Below are positions 22,366-33,350 of a stretch of DNA of 64,000 nt, piece by piece. The notes under the pieces were generated by a model. It saw only the letters and a list, made by a program, of their open reading frames with translations, ran no database searches and had not been told where the DNA came from. How positions within the stretch are numbered: the first letter of the stretch is position 1; each line of letters starts with the position of its first letter. The stretch spans positions 3,410,001 through 3,474,000 of the forward strand of contig JAWHQI010000013.1 in NCBI GenBank assembly GCA_033032865.1, read 5' to 3'. Made by a program: the position numbers and the translations under genes. The DNA comes from Dactylorhiza incarnata. Lineage: Eukaryota > Streptophyta > Magnoliopsida > Asparagales > Orchidaceae.

Positions 22366-24396
22366 TCATATGGAGCTTTGCTCACCTTCTCCCTTATTGT
22401 TCCAAACTTCAGTCTCGCTGCTTTCTCTTGCCTTCTTCACCTCTTCATTCACGACATGCTTCGCTTTTTCTTTCTTCTCTCCAACTAACAATTCTTTTTC
22501 TTTCCTGGCTTCAGCAGTACTAAACAATTCATCAGTAATAAAAAGGGGAGGGTGAATTAATGCTTCAGAAGCAATCTTGGGACAAGTAGGGGGTGTTACC
22601 TTACCAGGTAAGACAACACACCCCTTAGAAAAATCCAAGGTGGCACCGCTCTCTTTCAAGAACGATACTCCCAAGATGGGAATAGATTGATTTTGACTAG
22701 GTCCCAAAACTTGGAAGTCGGCGACCACCACCATCCCTTCAATTGTAACTTCAACATTTCTAACTTCTCCCTCAGCCTTAATGATGGTCCAGTTGGCAAG
22801 CTCTAGGGATTTCCGATCATCTGTGTTCATTTCAAGTTGTAATTTAGCAACATCCTGCAATGCAAGGACGTTGCGAGATGAACCGGAATCACATAGGGCC
22901 GCCGTTTCAATATTATTAATGGTGCATGAGATTACCAACTCATTTGGGTCACACGCTCCCGCATCGGTGAGACTCTTCCCTTGGTTAATTGGATTCTTTT
23001 CAGTATTATTGGGAAGGGTCCCTTGCGAATGCTCGTTTAGCACTTGAGCCAATTGGCCAAATTGCGTCTCCAAGTTTCGCATGGACGCAGTTTGGTTGGC
23101 CATATTCGAGTTGGCGGCTTCCATAAACCTCTCCATCATTTCTTCCAAATTGCTTTTCTTAGGGGCCGGGGCACCTTGATTATAACCCGGATGAGGCGGC
23201 CTCGTTTGTCTTCCGGACGCTTGAGCATCATATTGATGCTGTCCCGGTTGCCATCGTTGGTCTGCATTGTTTTGATTCCAGGAAAAATTGGGGTGATTTC
23301 TCACACCCGGATTATAGGCATTGTTGTAGGGTGCCCCCTTAGCTTGATTTCCAACAAAATTAACCGATTCATTTAAATTAAGTTGAGAGAATTCACCTGA
23401 TAGCCCGCTACCTGGGCACTCGTATGCGTGGTGACCACCAGCTCCGCATCCTTCACAAGCAATGTTAGTCGCGGGCGCAGCAGCGGGAGGTAATGAGTCC
23501 ACCACAAACAGTCCCCGAGCGCTTCTCGGCGCATTTCTCCCTGCAGTCCAGAAGGTGTTGTGAGAGGCAGTATCCTGCAGAATTCTTAGAGCTTCCTTCG
23601 GCGTATGGTTCATCAAGGTCCCTCCTGCAGCAGCATCAATCATTGCCCGGTGGTTGGGCTCGATGGCTAAGTAGAAGGTTTCCACGATGTTCCACGGTTG
23701 AAGCTCGTGATTTGGGCATTTGCGCAGGAGGTCACTAAGACGCTCCCAAGCTTCTGCGAGAGTTTCTTGCTCAGCTTGCCGGAAAGTGGCGATCTCACGC
23801 CGAAGGCTCACAATTTTTTCCACCGGGTGGAATTTAGCTAGAAATTTGCATGCGAGAGCATCCTAAGTTGCAGCAGTCCCTGGGGGAATAGAGTGGAGCC
23901 AGACCTTGGCTTTGTCGCGCAACGAGAAAGGGAACAGTCTCAGCTTGACTGTTTCATCAGAAATTCCTGCGTAATGGAAGGTTCTGCAGATATCAGCGAA
24001 CTCCGCCAAGTGAAGATGTGGGTCTTCACTAGGCATCCCAGAGAACTGAGCGTTGTTGCGTATGATGTTCAGGATGGCCGGTTTGATCTCAAACTGGTTA
24101 TTCATGATGTTAGGCCCAAATCCTGGATACACACTCCCAGCAGTTGGAGTGGTATAATCTCTCATGGTCCGGGGCCTCGGTCTAACCGCCTCCTGCTCAT
24201 CCCTTAGATTATTTTGCCCAACATGGGGTACTCCAGGATTCACTTCTTCTCGATCATTGGGTGCTCTCGGCACACCTCCAAGTTCCATATTATCTCCCAT
24301 AGCCGCTTGCACGGCTGCATCGCGCCTTACTGTGCGCACAGTACGTTCAATCTCAGGATCAAAGGGTACTAATTCCCTTCTGGCTTGTATCTGCAT
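22366..24396 (-). pseudogene. gag: G1 gag-protease polyprotein (Athila-like)
   Basis: I place the start at 24396 (MQIQARRELVPFDPEIERTV), because RELVPFDPEIERT is typical of Athila-type gag beginnings. The gag core (PILNIIRNNAQFSGMPSEDP, FPFSLRDKAKVWLHSIP) precedes a single TAG at 23863-23865, where relatives have Trp. The same frame then stays open to 22366. Further domains are an HHAYECP zinc knuckle (CEGCGAGGHHAYEC, about 23410-23450), an Asn/Gln-rich linker and an aspartic protease with intact CDSGSSRNVL (about 22890) and PILGVSFLKESGATLDFSKG. Without the one stop it would encode about 676 residues. No RT follows. Confidence 0.88.
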
Positions 24397-24487
24397 ACAC
24401 AAAAAGAAGACACAATGAAAAACAAAAATAAAAAACAACTGCTCCTATAACAATGATTCACAACACAAAACGTTACACGCCTGCATT

Positions 24488-24504
24488 CCCCGGCAACGGC
24501 GCCA
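24488..24504 (-). other. G1 primer binding site (tRNA-Asp)
   Basis: The minus strand reads TGGCGCCGTTGCCGGGG, complementary to the 3' end of plant tRNA-Asp. It lies six bases inside the 5' LTR border. It is a short match to the tRNA end, not a tRNA gene. Confidence 0.88.
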
Positions 24505-24510
24505 AAAACA

Positions 24511-25887
24511 TGATGCGCGTTCGACAAGTGCACCAGTCGCTGTCAAGTAATAAATTTGTGAATAGCTTCCTCGAATGTCGATCTCTTGAGGAATGCAGGT
24601 TTTGGTGACCAAAACGTGTGGTGAGTCGATTGTTACACGAGCGAATAAAATAAAACAGGGGCGTTGTGATTGATGTCCTAAGCTATTGCGGAAATGAGAG
24701 AAATGCGGGTCGAAAAGCACCGCTTCGTAAGGTTTGGGTGAGTGCAGCGGCCGCGATGCCGCGCTTCGGTAAGCAGGTGGAATGGCCACAGAGCGAGGTT
24801 TTGTGAGGGTCGTATTCACCTCTTCGCCAACATCACCACTAGCTATTGCTAGATGGCTTCACACACAAACAACTTAGAATATCACAACAACAAGGAAAAC
24901 TATTCTCACCACCACAGCATCATTGCACATGAACAACAACCAAGGATCTATAACATTAATCTAACGAGCGTTCATTACAACAACACAAAGAGAAAGCACA
25001 AGCATCAAAGTTTAGAAAGGACCAAAAAGCGGATGTCACCGCGTCTTGGGTTCTCGGCCGGAATGAGATGTTGTCGGGCTCTCTCTGGGCTCGACCCTCA
25101 AATGGTGTGCGGACTGGAAGGAGCTATCACCGCTCCAACGATCTACAACACATATATGGCCTCCACGACGAAGAATGCTTGAACTTGTGGCGGAGAATAC
25201 TTGCAAATGCTCCCAGATGGAAGAATGGTGAAGGAGATCGCCAGAAATGGTCTCTTCTCATCTCCTCCGGTGGAAGGGACGAAAATGCAAGATTCCTGGC
25301 TTTTCCCACGAGGGGAATGGGTGACCCCCGTTGATTGCAGCTTTTCCTGCTTTAAATACTAAACAGGCAGAGTTTTGTTCATGCACGCGCGAACGCACGA
25401 TCGTGCGCTGCCCGTGCCTTATTTAATGATAAAAACAGACTTCAAGACGAAGATGCGCCGCCCGTGCGATTTACTCTCGCACGAGCAAACCCGCCTGTGC
25501 GTAAAATACATGGGTAAAGTTGGATCGCCCGTTTTCTACCCAGATGAGAACGCATGACCGCAACCGTCCGTGTGTCAAAGAAACGCACGACCGTGCGTTG
25601 TACACAATCATGAAGTCTGGGGGAAAACTGGATGATCCGACTGCCTGCACATAAGAAAAAACAGCTGAGAAAACACCTCCAGCACCAAATAAACACAGAA
25701 AAAGGTTTGGGGAGCACCATGTGCTTACGCCCAATAATAAGGAGCGTAAATGCACACCGAAACGGTCCTAAGAGTACACCTAGCAAGGAATAACAAATAT
25801 GATCAAAAATATGCCTAATGTGTAGTGCATCGACTAGAAATACGGCCCAAATGAGTCCATAAATATGTATATAAATGGGAGTCATCA
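24511..25887 (-). repeat. G1 5' LTR
   Basis: 1377 bp, intact, from TGATGCGCG to GTCATCA on the plus strand, followed by GAGAG. A cluster of GCACG/CGTGC motifs lies at about 25380-25600, in the U3 part. Confidence 0.92.
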
Positions 25888-25892
25888 GAGAG

Positions 25893-27036
25893 CCCGATCC
25901 ACTGTCACCGTCTGGCCAAGATGGGTGATGCCTGATAGGATAGCTACTCTCAAAAAGTGGGAAGTAAAAGTCTATGTCAACATAGAAAATCAGAGTGCAT
26001 GCGTAAATCATGGGTGAGTCCTCATACTTACATTCATTGCATTGCACCGCATAAAGATCCTCATCATATAAACTTGTATGGGCACCTTTATATGATGAGT
26101 TACTTATTATTGCAAAAGACCCTTAACTTATAAGCTTGTATGGGCATCCTTATAAGTTAAGTTCAATTCAGTTCTTTATATACTCTGTTCTACTATCCTC
26201 TGTTGTTTATTACTGTTAGAATAGATGTACTCTTTATACCCTTGATATATATGTTGTGGTTACTATTTTCTTGTCACCTGCTATATTGTATATTATTGAT
26301 TATATTGTAGCATTCTCTTTCCTACTTTCCACCCGGTGCCTAAGAGTCGCCGGGGGAGAGGATATGAATCCACTTAGTCTGTATTACTAATGGTTGCTAC
26401 GCCGCAATTTTTAGGACACCCCACAATAGATGGAGCAGCAGTGCACGACGCAAGTGGACAGCTAGGCCAGGATGACAGGGCCTGAGAGTACGTTACCTTC
26501 GCTACCGTTAGTGACATATGTGAGCGATAGTTATAACTTGTAGCCCTTGGGGAAATTTTGTACTCTGATATTTTAGAGGAGCTCTTGCAGCTACCTGTCC
26601 TTTTGTACTTGTTGGGACATCTTTACTTAGGCTTCATTTGGCGCAGCGGGGGCGGGCGGAGACGGCGGCTGGAGATGCTCCGTCGGACTGGAGGGGGCAA
26701 GCCAAGGCTGGAAACGCTGCTTATCCGCGGCTTTTCCTCTTTGTGCGGGGCGAAACGCGGCAAATGCCGCCGTAGGGGCATTTGTTTTGCCGCCTTCCGG
26801 CGGCGTTTGCCCCAAACGGGGCGGCGAAACGCCGCCCCAAACGAAGCCTTAATTGTGAATCTATGGCTTCTGTAGTTTTCTATTATTGATGGGTTGGCAT
26901 ACAAATATTGGTTTAGCCGATAGAATAGGCGTCTTGTGGTACAGGTTAGCCCGTGTGTTGACGCTATCGCAAGACGACTATTCTGGGCATTGGACTCCCC
27001 TCGACTGTGTCTTGTGTTCCGCGAGGGGGTCTTACA
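25893..27036 (+). repeat. T1 5' LTR, right part
   Basis: The LTR continues after G1 and ends GGGGGTCTTACA at 27036, two bases before the PBS. A Harbinger-type MITE interrupts it at 26630-26848. At 26045-26165 the phrases CATCATATAAACTTGTATGG and CTTATAAGCTTGTATGG repeat, each a short hairpin (TATATGATGAG, TTATAAGTTAAG). Confidence 0.7.
26630..26848. mobile_element. PIF/Harbinger (Tourist-like) MITE
   Basis: 219 bp. The ends are inverted repeats: GGCTTCATTTGG at the left and CCAAACGAAGCC at the right. The flanking trinucleotide TTA is duplicated (26627-26629 and 26849-26851), the target duplication typical of this superfamily. The interior is very GC-rich with nested GGCGGCG/CGCCGCC stretches that would fold into a strong hairpin. 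It has no coding capacity and would need a Harbinger transposase supplied elsewhere. Confidence 0.88.
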
Positions 27037-27038
27037 AA

Positions 27039-27050
27039 TGGTATCAGCTT
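27039..27050 (+). other. T1 primer binding site (initiator-Met tRNA type)
   Basis: TGGTATCAGCTT, two bases after the LTR end; the first nine bases match the canonical TGGTATCAGAGC. Confidence 0.8.
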
Positions 27051-27399
27051 GTAATGATCCTGAGATAAAGAAGTCCATTACCTCATGGTGCCACCCCGCT
27101 CGACTCTTTAGTTTGAGGATAAACTGAATAAGCGGAAGCAGTGGTGTGCCCATGTGTAATTCACATTAAGTGTGTCAATTACCTTATTTTAAGTAGCCAC
27201 CCTAACCCAAAATTCTAGCTTACAGGTAGATTCCTGTACGTTCGGAGCCAGCAGCTGGCACCTCAGTACCTCCAGAACTTACTTCTTTCTAGCAGTCTGA
27301 GCTGGGAAAGACCTTGACTGCAATCTTGGGTGCCTTCAGGTCTCAACAGATCCCAGTGCAGCAATAGGCCCCGGGCTCAAACTGGTTAAGTACCTTCCG

Positions 27400-28330
27400 A
27401 GCTCTTTCTCCGCCCACCTATCATGGGATAGAGTCGGCTGTCCACACAGAGGAGTGGCTAGACTCTATACATGAGTTGTTTGCGGGGATCTGATGCCCTG
27501 CCAGTATGGAAGTTACATTGGCAGTTTCGGCCCTGGATTTCCATGCCAAGAGGTGGTGGAAGTCCCTTATGGGCTCCCCCTTTGAGGGACATAAGTACAT
27601 TGACATAAGCTAAGTGAGTTTTCTAGTGCGTTCCTGGAGCACTTTATCCCCTTTACGGCCCGTAATGAGCTCGGGGAGAGGTTCCCGCAGCTAAAGCAGG
27701 GATCTAGATCAGGAGTGGAATATCAGCGGGAGTTTCAACACCTTGCCAGATTGGCAAACTCTGACGACTTAGATGTTCGCAGTTACGCAAAGAGGTTCTA
27801 CAAAGGTCTGGAGACCCTCTTAGGCAGGCTCTTCTATTCATCGTTGATTTTAGCCTTGTGCAAATCATAGAGATGGCAAAAAAATTGGAGGCGGACCACT
27901 TGGGGGTCCAGGCTAGTGCTAAGAGACCCGCAGAGGGTGCGATGGAAGAAGGACCCAACTTTAGGAGGAGGCAAAGTGCCAAAAGTAGAGGAGGAAATCA
28001 GAGAAGAGGCGGCAGATGTTTCCATCAGAATATCTGGAAGGGGCAGCCAGCCCAATAGTTAACATTGCCCCCACCTCAATAGAACCACCCATATCAGCAA
28101 CCTAGAGGGCCTTTCAGGGAGGGTTGTTTCCATTGCCATCAGTCGGGCCACATTCAACGCTTTTGCTCTCATTTGTAAGGGAATGCTCTGAATGGCCCCA
28201 TGGTTCCCCCCAACAGCTCGGCATGGCTGAGGATGTGGTAGAGGCCAAGGACACCATGGTGGAGAACATCGACCAGCCTAGGAGTAGGTCTACACTTTGG
28301 ATCTCGCTCAGCCTCAGAGTCTAGAAAGAG
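27400..28330 (+). pseudogene. gag: T1 gag remnant
   Basis: Several frames must be combined. The retrotransposon-gag core is recognisable around 27540-27830 (WWKSLMGSPFEG, FIPFTARNELGERFPQLKQG, EYQREFQHLARL, RFYKGLETLL). A C-terminal basic region (27860-28058) and one zinc knuckle at 28123-28170 (CFHCHQSGHIQRFC) follow. Multiple stops and shifts occur throughout. The arrangement is normal for chromovirus gag. Confidence 0.8.
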
Positions 28331-28439
28331 TCATTGCAGGTATACTAGTGTTCTAAGTTCTTTTTCATGTAATAGAATATAGAGATGATTTAGAATTGCT
28401 AGAAGTAGAAAAAACTTAGCTATCTAAAATTATATGACA

Positions 28440-29968
28440 AATTCAGGAATAGTGAATGTATGTGGCAAACCTGCCCATGCCCTGATTGAAACAAGAGCAT
28501 CGCACAACTTTGTCTCGGAGGACTTCGTCAAGGACTTGGATCAAGTTTGACACTGCACGGGGGCTATCAGGAAGGTGCGTCTCCCTGATGGGTCAGTGAT
28601 GTCATCGACAACAAAGTGCCTCCTAAAGGTGACCATTAATGGCTTAATGCTCGATGCCCTAACAAAAATTCTGAAGATGCCAGACTTTGATCTTGTCCTA
28701 GGAATGACATGGCTCACCTGGAACAATGCTCAGATAAATTATCTGACAAATAAGGTCGTGCTGAGATATGACACCACCTACGCGACCTTGAAAGGTATTA
28801 TTTCGGCCTCCCATTGTTTACTTTTTTCTACTCAGGCCGTCAAGGCCCATGAGTAGGGGGACGAAGTTATTATGATATATTTTGAGCTAAAGGAGATAGA
28901 TGTTAACATGAAGGATGTACTAGTAGTCTGGGATTTTCCGAATGTCTTCCCAGATAAGTTACCTGGATTACCCCCACATAGGGAAGTGGATTTCATAATT
29001 ATGCTAATACCGGGTGTTAAACATGTTTCTCGAGCCCCATACCAGATGGCCCCTAAGGAACTAGCAAAGTTTCGGGTACAACTACAAGAGCTGATGGAAT
29101 CAGGATTTGTTCTCCCCAGTACGTCACCTTGTGGAGACCCTGTTTTGTTCGTTAAGAAGAAGGATGGTTCCTTATGATTATGCATATATTACCTAGAGCT
29201 CAACCAGTTGACGGTGTGGAATACCTATCCCTTACCCTGGATCAATGAGATTTTTGACTAGCTGGTGAGAGCCCATTGGTTCTCTAAGTTGGACTTGTAA
29301 TAGAGGAACTATCAACCGAGAATACAGGAGGAGGATGTTCCAAAAATAGCTTTTTGCTCGAGGTACAGACTATACGAGTTCACAGTCATGCCATTTGGGC
29401 TTACAAATGCCCGTTCCGCGTTCATGAGCCTGATGAACCACTTGTTTGAGCCTTACCTTGATGTCTTCATGATTGTGTTCATCGATGACATCTTGGTTTA
29501 TTCGAAGTCGGAGGAGGACCATACAAAGCACCTGGCTTTGGTATTGGAAAAACTGCGGGAACATCACTTATTTGCCAAGTATAGTAAGTGCGAGTTCTGG
29601 CTCCGGCAAGTTGCGTTCTTGGGCCATGTGATTAGTGGATCAGGATTAGTTGTGGATCCTTCCAAGGTGCATGCTGTAAAGGAGTGACAGCCATTGAAAT
29701 CGGCAGTAGAAGTGCGGAGTTTCCTCGGACTTGATGTTACTACTGCAAGTTGGTTGAGGGATTTTGAAAGAACACTATCCCTCTCACCGCTTTGACTAAG
29801 AAGGGCGTGTCGTTTATTTGGTCACCCAAGTGCGAGGCTGCCTTCCAAGAGCTGAAGGATCGCCTTACCTCTGCACCAATCCTTGGCCTTCCATCTGGGA
29901 AGGAAGGATTCCAGATATATACTAATGCATCATACCATTGCTTGGGAGCTGTTTTGATGCAACACGGG
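28440..29968 (+). pseudogene. pol: T1 protease, reverse transcriptase and partial RNase H
   Basis: The protease begins near 28470, but its active-site motif reads IETRASHNFVSE, so both the catalytic Asp and the Gly of D-S/T-G are lost. The tether and RT follow: FPNVFPDKLPGLPPHREVDF (28935-28995), VLFVKKKDGS, then stops, then [20 protein letters not shown] and the catalytic FIDD at 29480-29492. RNase H starts (TKKGVSFIWSPKCEAAFQEL) and is cut at 29968 in AVLMQHG by the T2 LTR. No integrase remains. RT motifs and their order place it with chromoviruses. Confidence 0.88.
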
Positions 29969-31363
29969 TGTAACAACCCCCAAACAACTAGACCCCTAGA
30001 GTGGTTTTGTCATGACTAGGTCATATGACAAAACCCTAGGAAGCTTGAAGAGACCACTTGGCCTTACGCTTGAAGGGGAAGAGCACCTTGGTCTGCAAAT
30101 AGCAATTTTCAGTTACCAAGCTTGGGGTTGGAATTTAGGGCCTCACCTTGGTCCTTTGACCCCACCATAACATACCTAACCAATTAGGGGTCCCTTAGAG
30201 CACCAAGGACCCATTGGGGTCAACCAAAGAGGTCAAATTGACCAAAGACAACCAAAAGCCTAAATTGGTCAAAGTAGCCTAATTAGGGTCAATTGGCATC
30301 CACCATGACAAATTGAGCATACCCCTACCCTTATGAGGATATTAGGGACCCAATGGACCAAAAATCCCCATCATGGGGCCACCAATTTGAACAATTTGAC
30401 CTAAGTCAACTATAGTCATGTTTTGGTCAAAATGGTCTATTAAGGCTCAATTGACCCTCACTTTACCAAATTGACCATACCTAGACCTTCCTAACCCTTA
30501 TGGGAGGCCAATGGGCACTAAACAGCCATTAGGGGTCAACCCAGATGGTCAAATTGACCAAAGTCAACTCCACCCTAAATTTTGGTCAAAATGACCTTTT
30601 TTTACCTAATCAAACCCAATCCACTTAGGCTAGACCCAATTGAAGTGGACCACTAACCCATGGGGTTGAGAATTACTCAATTTGCCACTGAATTTCAGTA
30701 AATGATGACTAAGAGAGAGAAGGTGAAGGTTTCCTCCAAATTGGAGAGAGAGAGGAAGAACATTCATGGTGATTGAATGCAAATGACCCCTCAAACCTCC
30801 CCCAATTGATGAACATTCATCTCCCCTGACTGTTACAAGAAGATTATGAGCTTTTCCAGGCCATATGGTGGCTGGATTTGAAGGGATTTCACTTGGCCAA
30901 AATCCTCCATCAATGGCCATTAATGGCCACCAAGTGTAACCCCCCTCTTGCCTCCAATTCGAGCCTTTATCACCTTCCCTGATTCAAGAGAAGAGAAACC
31001 CCCATTCTTCTAGAGAGAATTGTGCAGAGGAGGCTCGGATCGGCATGGATCCAAAATGAAGTTTCCCTCCCATGGCCAACCCGATAAACACCAGGGCTAA
31101 TGCCCAATCTAAGGTCCGATCCTCTTCTCCTCCCCTAGTGCTAGATCTCTATCAAATTTGGGGCTTGATTCGAGCCAAATCGGGCTCAAATCTAGCTCCC
31201 GAAAGGTCTCGTTTTTGAGCCTTTTTCCCCCCTAGAACACCCCGTTCCGGCCACCTATGGCCAACCAACCCTAATCGTCGGCCACCACCTCAACGGAGGT
31301 GGTGGTGGCATTGGCCGGCCGGGGCGGCGCTCAGGTGGCTGGGAAAATGAGGTTGAAAGCAGC
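29969..31363 (+). mobile_element. T2: 5' part of a second Tekay-like LTR
   Basis: It begins TGTAACAACCCCC at 29969, the typical opening of this LTR class, exactly where the T1 RNase H frame breaks. It contains 14 copies of the W-box TTGACC (both strands) at about 30155-30590. Gene-leader-like sequence follows, with CCTCCCCCAATTG and repeated ATGGCCA phrases. It is interrupted at 31363 by N1 and does not reappear, so the rest was deleted. No coding region is visible. Confidence 0.7.
30155..30590. promoter_or_regulatory. W-box (TTGACC/GGTCAA) cluster in the T2 LTR
   Basis: I count seven GGTCAA... plus seven TTGACC-type hexamers within about 440 bp, several as paired inverted sites such as GGTCAAATTGACC at 30231 and 30547. 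TTGACC is the WRKY-factor W-box consensus. About 0.2 would be expected by chance on both strands with even base composition. The position, 190-620 bp into the LTR, fits a U3 enhancer. Confidence 0.7.
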
Positions 31364-33055
31364 TGATGAGTACATTTTATACTCATCTTTTTGTATTATT
31401 TTAATATAGTTTTAAATTGAATTTATATAATTTATATGTATTTTCTTATTTAATCTGTTCCTTTTTAATTTCTTCAACTAATTTAAGCTTAGTTTATGTT
31501 TTGCAGGTTTTCTGAGCACTTTGAGTTAAAATGTCAAGTACACGCCCTTGGTCACGGGCATGACCAGGGGGAGTGACAGCCTAGATGTGTTCCAGACCTA
31601 ATTCCGCCACCACCGGGGCGTTCCGTGAAGAATTCGCCAAGTACACGCCCCAGGTCACGGGCGTGACCAAGGGTGTGACCCAATATCACGGCCGCGACCC
31701 GCTGAGCTCGACGAACTGCGCCTGGCTGCTGCGTTCGACGAAAAGGCTGTGTACGACAAAAACACTGAGCTCGACGAAATGGCTCCTGCGTTCGATGAAA
31801 TGGCTCCTTCGTTCGACGAAATTGCTGCGTTCGACGAACACGCTGAGATCGACGAAATGGCAGAGACCGACGAATGTTCAACAGCGCTCTTTCCCGCCGA
31901 AGTTTCCCGGCAAAACCAGATTTTAAGATTACACGCCCCAGGTCACGGGCGTGACCTAGGGCGTGATGCGCCCGAATCGCCTGCATTAATGACAGTCGGC
32001 GTCCTTTTCGCACCCAGAAGATCGCGCGCCTTACACGCCCTTGGTCACGGGCGTGACCAAGGGCGTGTAACCCAGAATCTCTGCTTATTTAAAGCCAGCT
32101 TCACCAGGAATTTTGGAGAAGAAGTTTGGGGACAAATTTTGGGAGTTCAAATCTCCTTTTCTTGTTTTATTTTCATGTTTTTAATAGCTCTTGTACGTCT
32201 TTTTCTTATTAGCATTTGTAATTTTCAATGCAATAGTTGTAATTTCCTTTTCATAGTTTGTAATCTCTTTGCATTTCAATAAAATAAAATAGTTCTCTTT
32301 CTCTTTTCCACTCTCTCTTTTATCATGTACTCTTTTATTCCTTTCATTTCCTCCATCTCCATGAGTTACTAAAATATTATTAGTACTCGATTGAGATGAT
32401 CCAAGGAATGATATAAGTCATGAAATAATCTATAGTTGCTATTTCTCTTTTAAAAAATGCTTAAGATTTACCCTTGATTTTAAGATAACGAGATTATATT
32501 TTCGATATATAATTCTTGTTCTTGTTTTCATTCTTTAGTTAGCCGAGAGGCTCGTAAGACGAATCGATCACTCAAGGATAAAAAAGAGTAGAATGCAATC
32601 CTCGAGAGAGGACAATGTTACCCTTCTGGATTGGAGTAAAAGTCAATAGCGGGATTCACTTCGATAAGGCGAGTTTTAGGGGTTTCAATTCTAGAACGAG
32701 AGTTCGATTGATCAACCTAAACTTAGTTGAGCGCATCCTCGAGAGAGGTGCGTTCATAATTTGGGAATCTCCACGGTCAAAGCTATTTTATAAAGAGAAT
32801 GCGCTTTTATTCTTTGTTCTTATTTTTATCTCCAAGGTGATTCAAAGATTGAGTGTTAATCATTCTTTTAATTCTTATTTTAATTTTCCATTTGCAAAAC
32901 CAACCTCAAGTTTTAATTGATAAAATAATAGAGACTTTCTTGAAGTAAGAGTACTCAACCGCCCCGAGTCTAATACGACCTTGTTTTAATAACCTATACT
33001 ACATTCGATACGGTACACTTGTTGTTGTCGTTTGCGGATATAGTTTTGCGCATCA
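31364..33055 (+). repeat. N1 5' LTR
   Basis: 1692 bp. U3 holds four hairpin-forming units of the type CACGCCCTTGGTCACGGGCG (about 31543, 31643, 31931, 32033), with a tandem array of TTCGACGAA units at 31705-31875 between the second and third. Both are repeated in the 3' LTR. The end TGCGCATCA at 33055 is followed by the PBS. Confidence 0.9.
31705..31875. repeat. TCGACGAA array in the N1 5' LTR
   Basis: Six exact TCGACGAA octamers plus variants, at 18-30 bp spacing, in units such as GCTCCTTCGTTCGACGAAAT. The 3' LTR copy lies at about 36183-36357. Confidence 0.9.
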
Positions 33056-33061
33056 AGTTTT

Positions 33062-33078
33062 TGGCGCCGTTGCCGGGG
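33062..33078 (+). other. N1 primer binding site (tRNA-Asp)
   Basis: TGGCGCCGTTGCCGGGG, identical to the G1 site, on the plus strand six bases after the 5' LTR end. Confidence 0.9.
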
Positions 33079-33186
33079 ACACGGTTGATATTTTGAAAAA
33101 AGAAATATTTATTAATTTTATCGTTCTCTTTCTTCTCCCCCTTCTCTTTAAAATTTTAAAAAAAATCTTAAAAAGCGTAATCTAAA

Positions 33187-33275
33187 TTCTCAGAAAGGAC
33201 GCTTTGGGCTTGAATTCCCATCATAGCCTCTAGTACCTTGCGAGCCCTTCACCGGGTTGACCATGGGAAGTCCGG
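33187..33275 (+). repeat. N1 internal direct repeat, copy 1
   Basis: GGACGCTTTGGGCTTGAATT...CCGGGTTGACCATGGGAAGTC. A second copy occurs at about 34843-34925, so the pair brackets the ORF. Confidence 0.85.
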
Positions 33276-33350
33276 GACTAATTTAATCCGCTTTTTGAAA
33301 AAAATTATATATAATAAAAATATTTTTAAAAATTCCATTCATTTGAGTAA

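Larger units (their letters stand above)
5027..25887 (-). mobile_element. G1: Athila-like gag-protease element lacking RT and integrase
   Basis: Both ends are defined. The plus strand runs from TGATGCGCG at 5027 to GTCATCA at 25887, and the flanks 5022-5026 and 25888-25892 are both GAGAG. The LTRs are 1380 bp (3', split by nested R1) and 1377 bp (5'). The PBS pairs with the 3' end of tRNA-Asp. The internal region (20201-24510, 4.3 kb) encodes a gag-protease polyprotein with one stop and then runs into a long non-coding 3' region. RT, RNase H and integrase are absent, so movement would need enzymes from a relative. It inserted into the T1 LTR. Confidence 0.9.
2736..29968 (+). mobile_element. 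T1: Tekay-like chromovirus (Ty3/gypsy), 5' part, with nested insertions
   Basis: The element reads left to right: 5' LTR (about 2736-5026, resuming at 25893-27036 after nested G1), an initiator-Met-type PBS at 27039-27050, decayed gag (27400-28330) and decayed protease-RT-RNase H (28440-29968). It stops abruptly at 29968 where the T2 LTR begins, so integrase, chromodomain and 3' LTR are absent. Without the insertions the LTR would be roughly 3.2 kb, within the usual range for Del/Tekay LTRs. The LTR start is an estimate because I found no clear terminus or target duplication there. It is heavily mutated and cannot be autonomous. Confidence 0.65.

Noticed and set aside
24488..24504. Possible tRNA-Asp gene (also at 33062, 42116 and 58367)
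   Set aside because: Only the last 17 bases of tRNA-Asp are present, next to LTR borders; no cloverleaf. These are primer binding sites.
31552..32013. Minus-strand frames with repeated RRTQQFRRT (also at 35976-36272)
   Set aside because: They are translations of the TTCGACGAA array; no support as genes.
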